Positions 1 to 8,200 of a stretch of DNA of 12,724 nt are shown piece after piece (the first letter of the stretch is position 1; each line of letters opens with the position of its first letter). The position numbers and the translations under genes were made by a program. The DNA comes from Desulfurococcales archaeon (lineage in GTDB: Archaea > Thermoproteota > Thermoprotei_A > Sulfolobales > Ignisphaeraceae), in the NCBI GenBank assembly GCA_028276605.1, contig JAPYWC010000015.1, positions 1-12,724 on the forward strand, in the 5' to 3' direction. The notes below the pieces were generated by a model. The model was not told the DNA's origin. It saw only the letters and a list, made by a program, of their open reading frames with translations, and did not search any database.

Positions 1-34
1 AAGTTAGGGGTAGGGACCTAGGTGAGGAGATACT

Positions 35-445
35 ATGACCATTAGCACGCCGATTCTAGCCAAGGACTTGAGCAGCTTTGCCAATGATTTGAAGCGCCTC
101 TTAGACAAGGGCATAGATGTTGTTACAATAGTTAACGAGTCTCTAGATGTGTTTAAGGAGGCAGTTGTGGAGACAGATACTAGGTGTAGGGTATGGGATC
201 TAATAATCCATGCAGGCGTATCCATGAACACTGTGCTTACACTCTACGAGAAGGTGGGGGATGAAACAGTACGCAACAAGCTAGTTGAGGGGGCAACTCA
301 AATCATCGCAACGCTAATCAACGTGCTCAACAATTTGAAGAAGGATAGATACAGCTGTAAAGCAGTTGATGAAGGGATTAAGAGTATAGATGAGATCATA
401 GCAAGCATTGATAGGGTAATCGAGGGTTATGAGGAGCGGCAGTAG
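35..445 (+). CDS. Small helical protein, function unknown; first gene of a two-gene unit
   Basis: I do not recognise this 136-residue protein. It is almost entirely predicted alpha-helix. Long amphipathic stretches with regular hydrophobic spacing suggest a helical bundle. It has no membrane segment, signal peptide or zinc motif; the cysteines at two places (TRCRV and YSCKA) are not arranged as a metal site. The ATG at 35 is chosen because a strong ribosome binding site (GGTGAGG, 21-27) lies a few bases upstream. The next gene starts three bases after its stop, so the two are surely co-transcribed. Because the downstream protein has PIN-like features, this one could be its helical partner or antitoxin, but that rests on context alone. 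A role as a subunit of the Argonaute-linked system further downstream is equally possible. Confidence 0.75.
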   Translation: MTISTPILAKDLSSFANDLKRLLDKGIDVVTIVNESLDVFKEAVVETDTRCRVWDLIIHAGVSMNTVLTLYEKVGDETVRNKLVEGATQIIATLINVLNNLKKDRYSCKAVDEGIKSIDEIIASIDRVIEGYEERQ

Positions 446-448
446 CTA

Positions 449-1255
449 ATGAGCATATTTCTCGATACATACTACTACTATTCATGGGTAAGGCTCTCAC
501 AACCTGGATTAAGGCAGAAGCTGGATAAGGTTAAGAAGAGGTTTAAGGTGAGGAGTGTTCTCCTATTTGAGGATCTACAGCTACGCTCAATTACGTTAGA
601 ATTGTTTGTAAAGTATGTGGAGAAGGTAATTAGGTTGCTTGACCAGGTTTATAGAGATGTTGTAGTGAATAGAAGGAGTAGACTAGATTTACTGAAGCTT
701 ATGAATATGGGTTTTGGTGATGAACACATCCCTGTATTAGAGTACTTGCTTATTGCTGATGAGGAGGGTAAGGTTCCTGAAGATGTGTTGAGTGCTAAGA
801 CTATAATTGAACTGAGTTCTGCTGTATTGAGCAGGATCAATGCATTGGTAAGGAGTGGTGCACCGCCATTCAAGCTCGATGCAACTTACTATCGAGAATA
901 TTTAGCGAGAAAGGCTGGCAAAATTCTTGGTTTGCAGATTGAGAAGGTTACTGCAGGAGCTGTGTTGAGGGAAGAGAGCTTGAGTAATGTTATCGAGGAT
1001 ATCAAGAGAGCTGTATGCTTCCAAGAGCCAGCACTAAAGCAGTGCCCCATTGTGAAGGAGGGGAAGAACATAGAGAATCATTCAAACGATGTCAAACTAG
1101 CTCTAGCACTAACACACTACGCTAGGAACAGAACAATAATTGTTGTAACAGTTCCAGAGAAGTGGGAATGCTTTAAATGCTCTATAAACTACTTGAAGAA
1201 GGTTAGAAACCTACAGAACAGGATTCACATGCTAGAAGAGATCATTACGAGGTAA
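449..1255 (+). CDS. Possible PIN-like nuclease domain protein, 268 residues
   Basis: The start of the protein (FLDTYYYYSW) resembles the first strand of PIN/VapC ribonucleases, where an aspartate (here D6) follows a hydrophobic strand. Other possible acidic residues of a PIN site follow in the right order: E51 in SITLELF, D214 in HSNDVKLALAL, and a strand ending VVTVPEKWE, which resembles the usual T-x-D step with E237 instead of aspartate. If correct, the protein would cut RNA (or DNA) using divalent metal. It is longer than ordinary VapC toxins (about 130-150 residues), with a helical middle that would have to be an insertion. The ATG lies three bases after the upstream stop, with a GAGGAG inside the end of the upstream gene. 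The 3' third becomes A/C-rich. The family is uncertain; it could be another all-alpha/Rossmann-like protein. Confidence 0.7.
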   Translation: MSIFLDTYYYYSWVRLSQPGLRQKLDKVKKRFKVRSVLLFEDLQLRSITLELFVKYVEKVIRLLDQVYRDVVVNRRSRLDLLKLMNMGFGDEHIPVLEYLLIADEEGKVPEDVLSAKTIIELSSAVLSRINALVRSGAPPFKLDATYYREYLARKAGKILGLQIEKVTAGAVLREESLSNVIEDIKRAVCFQEPALKQCPIVKEGKNIENHSNDVKLALALTHYARNRTIIVVTVPEKWECFKCSINYLKKVRNLQNRIHMLEEIITR

Positions 1256-1279
1256 CACCACAAGCAATTCACAAAGCAA

Positions 1280-1360
1280 AGTAGAAGAACTTCGAATCAT
1301 AAAGCTGAAGGCTCATCTTCAAAATGTTTTAGTATCTGACTAGGTGAAAGATCTTCTACT
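1280..1360. repeat. Inverted repeat in the 211-base gap before the Argonaute unit
   Basis: The gap 1256-1466 holds no ORF. It contains a perfect 9-base inverted repeat, AGTAGAAGA at 1280-1288 and TCTTCTACT at 1352-1360, separated by 63 bases. A short GAAG-AA-CTTC hairpin overlaps the left arm, and a small GGTG-G-CACC palindrome follows near 1370. A T-run (ATTTTT) lies near 1423. Such arms could be a weak structured leader or chance; no promoter stands out. Confidence 0.25.
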
Positions 1361-1466
1361 GTATGAATGGTGGCACCTCCTTACTCTAGTTACATAGTTA
1401 CAGTTTCGGCTACGTCCCACTATTTTTCCTAATTCACATGACAGAATCTCTTATTGGTGAGATAGT

Positions 1467-2288
1467 TTGAGGCTAGTGTTTGAATACCCTATTGATGCTG
1501 TGTTGAGTGGTGTTAAGGGGCTTGTGCCAAGAGTCTATATAGGTGTTAGTGAGGTTGAGGTTAGTAAGGATTACCTTGTCAGGTTAAGGCCTGCTCGTAG
1601 TGCTCCTCCTAGTGAGCGTCCTGAGGATTCTGTGGTTGCTCTCTACATGCTTCTCTACCCCTTCACCAAACCAGTTGTTAAGCTTGGTTCAGTATCTGCA
1701 CTAAGTAGCGAATCAGCTGCTATGCTATGGGCTCAGGCACCTGCTTACGCAAGAATTGTAGGAGTTTTCCGCTTAAGGAAAACAATTGGTTTAGAGGATC
1801 TGGAGAATAGGGCTAGGAACATACTATCAGGCTCTAGCTATGCATCCACGTTCCGGTTTGTAACTAGGAGGGGTAAGGAGTTTAATAGTCGTAGAATTGT
1901 TGAGATGTGGATTAATAGAGGTAGCTGGAGAGGCATAGAGAAGCTCACCAATCTGCTCGACTCTGCAGCTGATTTCCTGCTCCAAGAGATGCTCAAAGAC
2001 ATAGACTACATAGACCTCATATATACAGGCGTGGGTTTTGAAATGCCTCAGCAAATTGTTGACCTTCCACAGAACTTCGAGACCTTGGTCAAGGTACTGA
2101 GGTTGAGGCGCAAAGGTGTTAAGGGGTTGTTTAGGGTTACTCCAGTAGGTCTATGCATGTTCACACCTGTTGAGGGTGTGGAGAGCAGTAATCAGACTAT
2201 TCACTATGTTGATTTATGTAGAGAGTTCGCTTACAACACCAAGCTTTTCATAATCCATGAGAGTATACTTGAAGGTGTCATGGGTTAG
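1467..2288 (+). CDS. Unknown 273-residue partner protein of the Argonaute gene
   Basis: I do not recognise the family. The start is TTG at 1467, supported by a GGTGAGAT ribosome binding site (1456-1463) four bases upstream; no ATG fits this site. The protein is mixed alpha/beta, with a beta-rich N-terminus, a basic middle (FRLRKT, FVTRRGKEFNSRR, LRLRRKG) that could bind nucleic acid, and a hydrophobic C-terminal part. There is no membrane segment and no visible PD-(D/E)XK, HNH, TIR or SIR2 motif. It ends six bases before the Argonaute-like gene, whose ribosome binding site overlaps this stop codon, so the two are translationally linked and likely form a complex. By analogy, Sulfolobus short Argonaute (SiAgo) works with associated proteins Aga1 and Aga2. 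I cannot show homology to those, so the partner role is an inference from gene order. Confidence 0.8.
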   Translation: MRLVFEYPIDAVLSGVKGLVPRVYIGVSEVEVSKDYLVRLRPARSAPPSERPEDSVVALYMLLYPFTKPVVKLGSVSALSSESAAMLWAQAPAYARIVGVFRLRKTIGLEDLENRARNILSGSSYASTFRFVTRRGKEFNSRRIVEMWINRGSWRGIEKLTNLLDSAADFLLQEMLKDIDYIDLIYTGVGFEMPQQIVDLPQNFETLVKVLRLRRKGVKGLFRVTPVGLCMFTPVEGVESSNQTIHYVDLCREFAYNTKLFIIHESILEGVMG

Positions 2289-2294
2289 AGGATT

Positions 2295-4622
2295 ATGAGT
2301 GAGGAAACGTATATTCTAGAGGCTTACAAGATTGAATACAAATTCCTCAACAATGCCGCTGCTTACATGGTTATTGTCCCCGAAGTGCTTCTACAGCCAC
2401 TACTGAACTACCTATTCGCATCTGGAGTAACTCACTCGAGACCTACTAGACAGCGTGGTGAAGCTCTCTACACAATCTACATAGCTGGCGATGGAAGTGT
2501 TGCTAAGAGTGTTGAAGACTTTGTGAACGAGTTGAGTAGGGATTTAAGGGCTAGGGGTGCTAATGTTAAGTATGTTGGCTCTGTAGATGCTCTTGATGAG
2601 GGTACCAAGCTTGATATGGCTTATAGAGGTGTTAGGCAATACCTATACAAGGGTCTTGAGCTTAGGAGAGGCTCTGGACAGAAACTTTACGATCCTAGCA
2701 ATGCGGTGAAGAGGTATGGAATGCTTGATGTGTATAGGGCTTATGTAACGGGAAGCGACATAGTTAATGGTTTTGGGTACCTGTTCATAGATGCTGCCAG
2801 AAAGCTTGAGTTCACGGCTACGCTAAAAGATCTAGAGGTTCACAGCAAGGAAGATGTTGAGGGGGTTCAATGGGTCAAGATAAAGGGTTCGACAACCTCA
2901 TTCTATATTAAGCAGTTCAATGCTAAGAACGTTGGCAATGCTGCTGATCTTGCTCGACAAACACTGGAGTACATTGCTGAGACCAGGAATATCCCAATAA
3001 ACATTGAGAAGCTTAGCTTTGACGAAGACGACATTGTTGCATTAACGCCTAGAAGCATAAGGCTTCTGCAGGAGCTTCGAGCACGTGGATATACAGTGAG
3101 CAGTGGTGGCGATGACTACGTGTTGCTGCCAAAGGTTGTGCTAGTCCCTGTAGCATCAATGGATAACATAGCAAGGCTTCTCCACACATCTATAAACCTA
3201 AGGATTGACCCAACAAGCAGACACAAGGAGATTACTGAGCTTGTTCAGAAGCTTAGCAAAGGCATAGATATTGGGGCTATGCATGTGTCTATAGATCCCG
3301 AGCCCCTAAAGATAGCTGTTGAGAAGGTGCCGCTAGACAAGCTGTATATAGACATCTCAAGCTCTAAGGATCGAGATGTTAAAAGTGTTGCGTTTTCCTG
3401 GAACCCATACCATCTGCTAAAAAGCGTTGCAAATATGCTCACCATTTACATACTCTATGTTAAAGGTGATAGGAGGAGCTATGCTATTGCAGATAGTGTC
3501 CGTGCTCAGCTATATGAGAATCTAGGTGTAGAGGCTCAAACGCTTGCACTAGACACTAAGAAGGTGGATTCCATTGCGCAACACGTAGCTGAGATGGTTA
3601 GGGACATGAATGTGATTGGAGTTGTTCTAGTTATTGGCCCTAGCTCTGTAAGTGATTATGAGGATCGCAGGCTTAGGGAGGCTGTTGAGAGGGCGTTTAG
3701 GTTTAGAGGCTTGTTCTGCTGGTACATATCAATATCTTCTAGGGGTAGAAAAGGTGGGTCAGGTAAGAAACAGGATGTTAGCCGCTTGATCCTGAACAAG
3801 CTTCGCGTAGTAATGAAGGAGCTTGCAATCAGGCTTTCACTGTTTCCCCACAAGCTCTTACCACTAGAGCTGGTAGTGGGTAGCGGTAAGGAGGTTGTCA
3901 ACGTTGTTGGAGCTGCTGATGCAACTGTTGTTGGTTTGGAGAAGGGTTGGCTAAGGATTGGTGAAGCCCTGCTAATAATGAATATTGCTGAGGATAGACC
4001 CGTTCTAGAGACAGATGCTGAGACATCTATGCAGGGTGAGGACGCTGTTCTCGCAAAACTTGTTAGGAAAGCGCTGAGCTATGCTAATGGCTCGAGAATC
4101 GTTATGTACGTTAATAGGGCTAGACCAGAAGCACTGCTTAACTACATGGATGAGGCTGAGGCTAGAGAGGTGCTAAGCAAGGTAATCATTGTTGGCGCTA
4201 CAAAGACCCATACATACCCAAGGATGCTCAAAGACTTTGGAAACAACTTCGCAAACCCAGAGATAACAGCTTACCACCACCTCAACACAAAAGAGATTAG
4301 CAACATAAATGCAGTGACCTCGAAATACCTAGCCATAACGACATCGGCATGGGGAGAAAGCTTCGAGGGAGGATTAACAGTAAAACCAACACTACTAACA
4401 ATAGTCACAAACAAAGAAATAGCGAACCAGCAAAACATAGAGAACATCCTCAGATACACAATAACCCTCTGCATACTCAACAACACATCAACATGGATAC
4501 ACTCACTACCATGGCCACTACACAGAGTAGACAAAATACTCAAAACAGCCCACAGACTAACACAAACACAAAACGAAATAATAGCAACACTCAAAAACAA
4601 AGAAATAGCAAAAGTACTGTAA
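2295..4622 (+). CDS. Divergent long Argonaute (PIWI) protein, probably cleavage-deficient
   Basis: The 775-residue length fits long prokaryotic Argonautes, which use small guide nucleic acids to recognise invader DNA or RNA. Reading the domains: N and linker about 1-170 (YRAYVTGSDIVNGFGYLFID), a PAZ-like region about 170-340, MID about 350-500, PIWI about 500-775. PIWI landmarks are a helix LRVVMKELAIRLSLFP (503-518), the first strand VVNVVGAADAT (534-544), the strand RIVMYVNRA (601-609), the strand VIIVGATKTHTYPRM (630-644), and the C-terminal SLPWPLHRVDKILKTA (737-752). In active enzymes these strands carry aspartates. Here the RDG-type aspartate is replaced by N607 and the first site reads GAAD, with D542 shifted by one. 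Only D746 looks normal. I also cannot find the usual Y-K-Q-K 5'-phosphate pocket. Loss of slicing is therefore likely, as in long-B Argonautes that act through partner effectors. The last 120 codons switch sharply to A/C-rich sequence. The family call is by eye from motif order, without a search. Confidence 0.72.
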   Translation: MSEETYILEAYKIEYKFLNNAAAYMVIVPEVLLQPLLNYLFASGVTHSRPTRQRGEALYTIYIAGDGSVAKSVEDFVNELSRDLRARGANVKYVGSVDALDEGTKLDMAYRGVRQYLYKGLELRRGSGQKLYDPSNAVKRYGMLDVYRAYVTGSDIVNGFGYLFIDAARKLEFTATLKDLEVHSKEDVEGVQWVKIKGSTTSFYIKQFNAKNVGNAADLARQTLEYIAETRNIPINIEKLSFDEDDIVALTPRSIRLLQELRARGYTVSSGGDDYVLLPKVVLVPVASMDNIARLLHTSINLRIDPTSRHKEITELVQKLSKGIDIGAMHVSIDPEPLKIAVEKVPLDKLYIDISSSKDRDVKSVAFSWNPYHLLKSVANMLTIYILYVKGDRRSYAIADSVRAQLYENLGVEAQTLALDTKKVDSIAQHVAEMVRDMNVIGVVLVIGPSSVSDYEDRRLREAVERAFRFRGLFCWYISISSRGRKGGSGKKQDVSRLILNKLRVVMKELAIRLSLFPHKLLPLELVVGSGKEVVNVVGAADATVVGLEKGWLRIGEALLIMNIAEDRPVLETDAETSMQGEDAVLAKLVRKALSYANGSRIVMYVNRARPEALLNYMDEAEAREVLSKVIIVGATKTHTYPRMLKDFGNNFANPEITAYHHLNTKEISNINAVTSKYLAITTSAWGESFEGGLTVKPTLLTIVTNKEIANQQNIENILRYTITLCILNNTSTWIHSLPWPLHRVDKILKTAHRLTQTQNEIIATLKNKEIAKVL

Positions 4623-4626
4623 ACAA

Positions 4627-4645
4627 TCCTCTCACTCTCCTTCTT
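4627..4645 (+). terminator. Pyrimidine-rich tract after the Argonaute gene, possible terminator
   Basis: Five bases after the Argonaute stop comes a C/T-rich run (TCCTCTCACTCTCCTTCTT). Archaeal termination favours T-rich tracts without hairpins, and this is the first such tract on the coding strand after a long A/C-rich stretch. It is not a pure T-run, so the call is weak. Confidence 0.25.
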
Positions 4646-4757
4646 ATGCCTCTACGCATACTCTTAAAGCGGCTATGCATACCATTACATAAACACTTGA
4701 ATATACCCCAACACTTAATACACCCTAAATCTAAGCTACAAACTATGGTGCTCGCAT

Positions 4758-4835
4758 ATGAGTGGCGAGCAGAAGAAGGAGGCTAAAGAGGCTAAGAAGG
4801 AGGAGAAACAGAAAAAGCCGCCAAAATGCAAATAA
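4758..4835 (+). CDS. Tiny Lys/Glu-rich ORF (25 residues), doubtful
   Basis: An ATG at 4758 with GGTG seven bases upstream (4747-4750) opens a 25-codon frame ending TAA. The peptide is almost only Lys, Glu, Ala and Gln, ending KKPPKCK, like the disordered charged tail of a ribosomal or nucleic-acid-binding protein. It may be a remnant of such a gene's N-terminus. It sits in the spacer between the Argonaute gene and the convergent methylase gene. The opposite strand here is T/C-rich (CTTTTTCTGTTTCTCC), so this DNA may instead be the terminator of the minus-strand gene that ends at 4898. The rest of the spacer (4646-4757 and 4836-4897) shows nothing I can assign. Confidence 0.25.
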   Translation: MSGEQKKEAKEAKKEEKQKKPPKCK

Positions 4836-4897
4836 TGATGGAGGGTTAAGCTAAGTTCAAGGTACTTGAAATAGTCTAGCTGAACGGAATCTTGGCA

Positions 4898-7800
4898 TTA
4901 CTTATTCATCCATCTATCTAAACTCATTTGTCTGGAACTCTTTTCGCTCTTTTCATGCTTTTCTGTACTGTTTTTTCTTTTACTCTTTGCCTTACCAGAT
5001 TCTTCTAAAATGCGTTGCATTGTGTCAAGCTCAAGCTTTATAGCCTTGTAAAGCTCGTTTAGCTGCTCATCAGACCATCTAAGTCCTACCATCTTAAGTG
5101 CCATTTTATCAATTTTCTTTTGCAACTCTGACCCTGAGGAATACCTTGAATACAGGGGTGCAAGACCTTTCTCAATTTTTGCAACCTCATTAAATGTCTG
5201 CACAGCCTCGTTCAACACATCTTTAGGCAAGGACTCTAAATCTGGAACTAATACATTTGACCATGTCTGGTCACTGTGCAGTGCAACCCAACCGCCTTCT
5301 GTCATGGCAAGATATGCTAAAAGCTGTAAGAATGTAAGGCTACTATTAAGGTATAAGGTCAAAGCCTTGTAATAATCATCCCTTTCATTCTTTAGTTTAA
5401 GGCATATCATAGGAGCAGAGGGGCCTATAATCTTATTAGATGAATAGAATGCAAGCCAATATAGATTACTAGATGTTATCCTAGCTCTTCGCACAAGCAA
5501 GATATTTCCAGCTATAGCTTCATAAGCTGTTTTGATATCGTTAGAGGCTTTGTAAAGCAATGCCTTATCCACGAGACCTGCCAAAATAAGGTACCTCTCA
5601 TCTATAGTCTGAGGCTTAATAATGGCACGCTCTTCTTCCCCAGTTATATCCATATGCCTAACACCAGCATATGTTCGCAGAGAGTATACACATGCATCTT
5701 TAGGAATAGTAAAGGTTACATTGTTTTTTACAACCTTAATCTTGACACCATTAGCATCCTCAGACACATATTCAAAGGATAGTTCAGTTGCTCTCGTTTC
5801 GTATCGTGAAACGAATAATCTTCTGCAATATTCTTCAAATCCCTTACCAGTGTATTGGCATGTGTAGTCTCTTAAATTCGCTATTTCATCGAGACGCCTT
5901 AATCCTGGTACTGTTACGATTTGGTAAAAGAGATCTAAAGTCTTCATAGAGTTGAAGAAGACTAAAGGCTTTAAGTTCTCCACATACCTCTCGATGAAAA
6001 CATTAATATTATCTAGTACCACAGCATCATATATATCGTTACTGAATGTCGTGCTTGAAGGCATCTGTAGCAAGCTCTTTACATGCATAGCAATATCCTT
6101 TTCCTTACCCTTTAACTCCTCAAGCTTTTTCTTAAGAGTGACAATAACACATCTATTGTGTGTCCTGATCTCGTCTTCTGAAACCTTTTTAAACACAACA
6201 AGATAATCCCTGTAATGGGCACCTTCGCTAAATGCAACTTCAACTGCACTTTTAACAATAATTTGAGGTATGTAGATCCTAGATAATGCCTTAACCCATT
6301 TACCATCTTTGCTAACTTCACCTTTAAGGAGATACCTTCGCACACTTTCAGCACTACTACCAACAAAGAATTCCTCTGGTGTTACAGCCGCAAGTCTTCC
6401 GCCAAGCTTTATTACATTGTCAGCAGCTGCAAAGAAGTACGCCCAGTAACCTACCTTTCCCTTAACAACTTTACCCAGCATCTTCTCTAGTCTTTCCCTC
6501 TCATTTCTTGGGATCCTCTCTCTTCTTGTAAATGGAGGATTCATTATAACCGCGTCAAAACCTTCCCTGGGAAGCAAATACCCTAAGTACTTCTCCTGAT
6601 CCCGCTTAACAATATAATCATATAATGATGCCTGCTGTGGCGGGTCATCAGCACCTGTCTTTATAGTTGAAACCATTTTCTCTATTCCATCACCCCAGAG
6701 AACAGTGGGTTCTATAGAGGCTTCAACTTCTTGTAAAGCAAGGTTCACGGAGGTTAAACTCTTTGCGAACTGCATTATGTCTATTCCTACTATATGCTCT
6801 TTAACAAAGAGTTCGTGAGCCTTTCTTCTATCAATGCCTTGAGCTAAAGCCTTCTCCATCTTAGCTTCATACGCAGATGCAAGCAAGGTTCCAGATCCAC
6901 ATGCAGGGTCGAGGACTTTATCATCCCATTTCTCAATAGCTAGGTATGCAAGGATTCTGGCAGCAACTGGGTTTGTGAAGAATGCACCAAGATTTTTCCT
7001 GGTTTCTGGAGGTATGCTCTCTTGGTATATCCTACCAAATAGTTCTTCCTTTACATACTCAGGTCTTAGAACCTGTATTGCATAAATGTATCGTGTAAGT
7101 ATGAAGCTCACTGCTTTTTCAACATTTTTGAGTAGCTCGAAAATGTAAATCGATGGTTCAGCAATGAAGCCGTAATCTCTGATTAATATGCTACCCCTAA
7201 TACCATTAATTATGCTATCTAGGAGGTCTTGCGGTGGTTGTAACGGGTTCTCAATTCGGGGTATAATTGTGTAGCCATACTTCTTTATGGAGGCCAAGTG
7301 AATGAATAGGAGGTATAATATTGTGAGGTATGCGATAATATCTGCTATATATGTATTCATAACTTCTTCTCTTTCGATAGCCTCGCTTAATAATGCTCTA
7401 TAGAAGTCAAAGCGACCTACAATTGCTTGTGCTTGGTCTAGCAATCTCGGAACTGCAGATATATGTGTTCTTAATGCACCTGCAAGTTCTTCTACAGCTT
7501 CTCTAGCAACATAGGCTATAGTTAAGTAGTCTACCGATGGTTTCAGAACCTCTTTATACTGCTTGAGAGCTTCTATGACGATTTTCAGAACGTTCTCAAG
7601 CGTGTTTTCTTCTATATGTTTAGATATCCATGGGGCAAGTATAATAGCTCTCTTGACTTGTAATAAAGGTGCGACCTTCTCCAGCTCCGCTGGGTGAACT
7701 CTTCTAACTTCTGATGGTAGGAGAAGAAGTAGTAGACCTGCATTGAGCCTCGTTGCTATGGGATACGTCTTAATTAGATCATCTAGCAGTTTCTGAAGAC

Positions 7801-7987
7801 TATCTATTTTAATCTGCACAAGCAGTTTATATGAATCCAGCTGAAGCATGATGTCGGGATACCTATCACCAACCTTTACCTCAGAAGCCCCAGTAACTTC
7901 TACCCCAGCTTTACTACTAATGCTTCTTACCAAGTCCAATATAACAGGGTAGAGACTTCGCTCAGTTACACCTTCACGAACACTCAT
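4898..7987 (-). CDS. Type IIG-like fused restriction endonuclease / N6-adenine DNA methyltransferase
   Basis: The 1029-residue protein has the architecture and size of single-chain type IIG (Eco57I-like) enzymes. It would methylate adenine in its target site using S-adenosylmethionine and cut unmodified DNA. N-terminus: E9, then RYPDIML with D45 and, thirteen residues on, VQIK with K60, a PD-(D/E)XK-like nuclease signature with Q in place of D/E. After a helical linker comes motif X-like GAFFTNPVAARIL (334-346), motif I DPACGSGT (360-367), GIDI (401-404), and motif IV NPPF (483-486), the order of gamma-class N6-adenine methylases. The remaining 450 residues would hold the target recognition domain and end in a Lys/Ser/Glu-rich disordered tail. 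GGAGTGAAGGTGC sits directly before the ATG. The gene lies 39 bases after the small zinc-ribbon gene and shares its operon. No separate specificity or methylase gene is seen, fitting a self-contained enzyme. If the nuclease part is dead, it would be a solitary methylase. Confidence 0.88.
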   Translation of the reverse strand: MSVREGVTERSLYPVILDLVRSISSKAGVEVTGASEVKVGDRYPDIMLQLDSYKLLVQIKIDSLQKLLDDLIKTYPIATRLNAGLLLLLLPSEVRRVHPAELEKVAPLLQVKRAIILAPWISKHIEENTLENVLKIVIEALKQYKEVLKPSVDYLTIAYVAREAVEELAGALRTHISAVPRLLDQAQAIVGRFDFYRALLSEAIEREEVMNTYIADIIAYLTILYLLFIHLASIKKYGYTIIPRIENPLQPPQDLLDSIINGIRGSILIRDYGFIAEPSIYIFELLKNVEKAVSFILTRYIYAIQVLRPEYVKEELFGRIYQESIPPETRKNLGAFFTNPVAARILAYLAIEKWDDKVLDPACGSGTLLASAYEAKMEKALAQGIDRRKAHELFVKEHIVGIDIMQFAKSLTSVNLALQEVEASIEPTVLWGDGIEKMVSTIKTGADDPPQQASLYDYIVKRDQEKYLGYLLPREGFDAVIMNPPFTRRERIPRNERERLEKMLGKVVKGKVGYWAYFFAAADNVIKLGGRLAAVTPEEFFVGSSAESVRRYLLKGEVSKDGKWVKALSRIYIPQIIVKSAVEVAFSEGAHYRDYLVVFKKVSEDEIRTHNRCVIVTLKKKLEELKGKEKDIAMHVKSLLQMPSSTTFSNDIYDAVVLDNINVFIERYVENLKPLVFFNSMKTLDLFYQIVTVPGLRRLDEIANLRDYTCQYTGKGFEEYCRRLFVSRYETRATELSFEYVSEDANGVKIKVVKNNVTFTIPKDACVYSLRTYAGVRHMDITGEEERAIIKPQTIDERYLILAGLVDKALLYKASNDIKTAYEAIAGNILLVRRARITSSNLYWLAFYSSNKIIGPSAPMICLKLKNERDDYYKALTLYLNSSLTFLQLLAYLAMTEGGWVALHSDQTWSNVLVPDLESLPKDVLNEAVQTFNEVAKIEKGLAPLYSRYSSGSELQKKIDKMALKMVGLRWSDEQLNELYKAIKLELDTMQRILEESGKAKSKRKNSTEKHEKSEKSSRQMSLDRWMNK

Positions 7988-8026
7988 GCACCTTCACTCC
8001 TTGAATCCTTAACTGATTTGACGCTT

Positions 8027-8200
8027 CTAATACCGATACTCATAAATGTAACCCCCATACTTACCTGCTGCATCAATCTGATACCTAAACATGTTATTGC
8101 ACTTTGAACTCTCATAGAAGTATACATCCCACCACCTATACCTCCAAGTCTTTAAAAGCTTGAACTCACCTTCATAACCGCAGTAAGGACACTTAACCAT
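8027..8200 (-). CDS. Small degenerate zinc-ribbon protein
   Basis: Starting at ATG 8200 this is a 57-residue protein beginning MVKCPYCGYEGEFKLLKTW. That start is preferred because GGTGA (8210-8206) lies five bases before it. An upstream in-frame ATG at 8212 would add four residues (MVNN) but has no such site. The CPYC pair is the first knuckle of a zinc ribbon. About 25 residues later one would expect a second C-x2-C, but the sequence reads YESSKCNNMFRY, with a single cysteine: the first of the pair is replaced by serine. Zinc binding may thus be weak or lost. The rest is aromatic-rich (WRYRWWDVYFY) and beta-like. It precedes the restriction-methylase gene by 39 bases in the same operon, with its own TATA box upstream, so it may be a small regulator or DNA-binding accessory. 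That role is inferred only from position. Confidence 0.7.
   Translation of the reverse strand: MVKCPYCGYEGEFKLLKTWRYRWWDVYFYESSKCNNMFRYQIDAAGKYGGYIYEYRY

Noticed and set aside
4271..4600. Minus-strand 109-codon hydrophobic frame
   Set aside because: It is antisense to the Argonaute PIWI end. The reverse of an A/C-rich strand automatically reads as Val/Leu/Phe/Ser-rich pseudo-membrane protein.
4349..4786. Plus-strand frame of 145 codons overlapping the Argonaute 3' end
   Set aside because: It is a shadow of the A/C-rich stretch: mostly Asn, Thr, Gln and Lys, with no ribosome binding site. The Argonaute frame there matches the PIWI C-terminus.
4834..4882. Possible C/D box small RNA (ATGATGG ... 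CTGA)
   Set aside because: Box C is imperfect, and no internal D'/C' boxes or terminal pairing stem are present.
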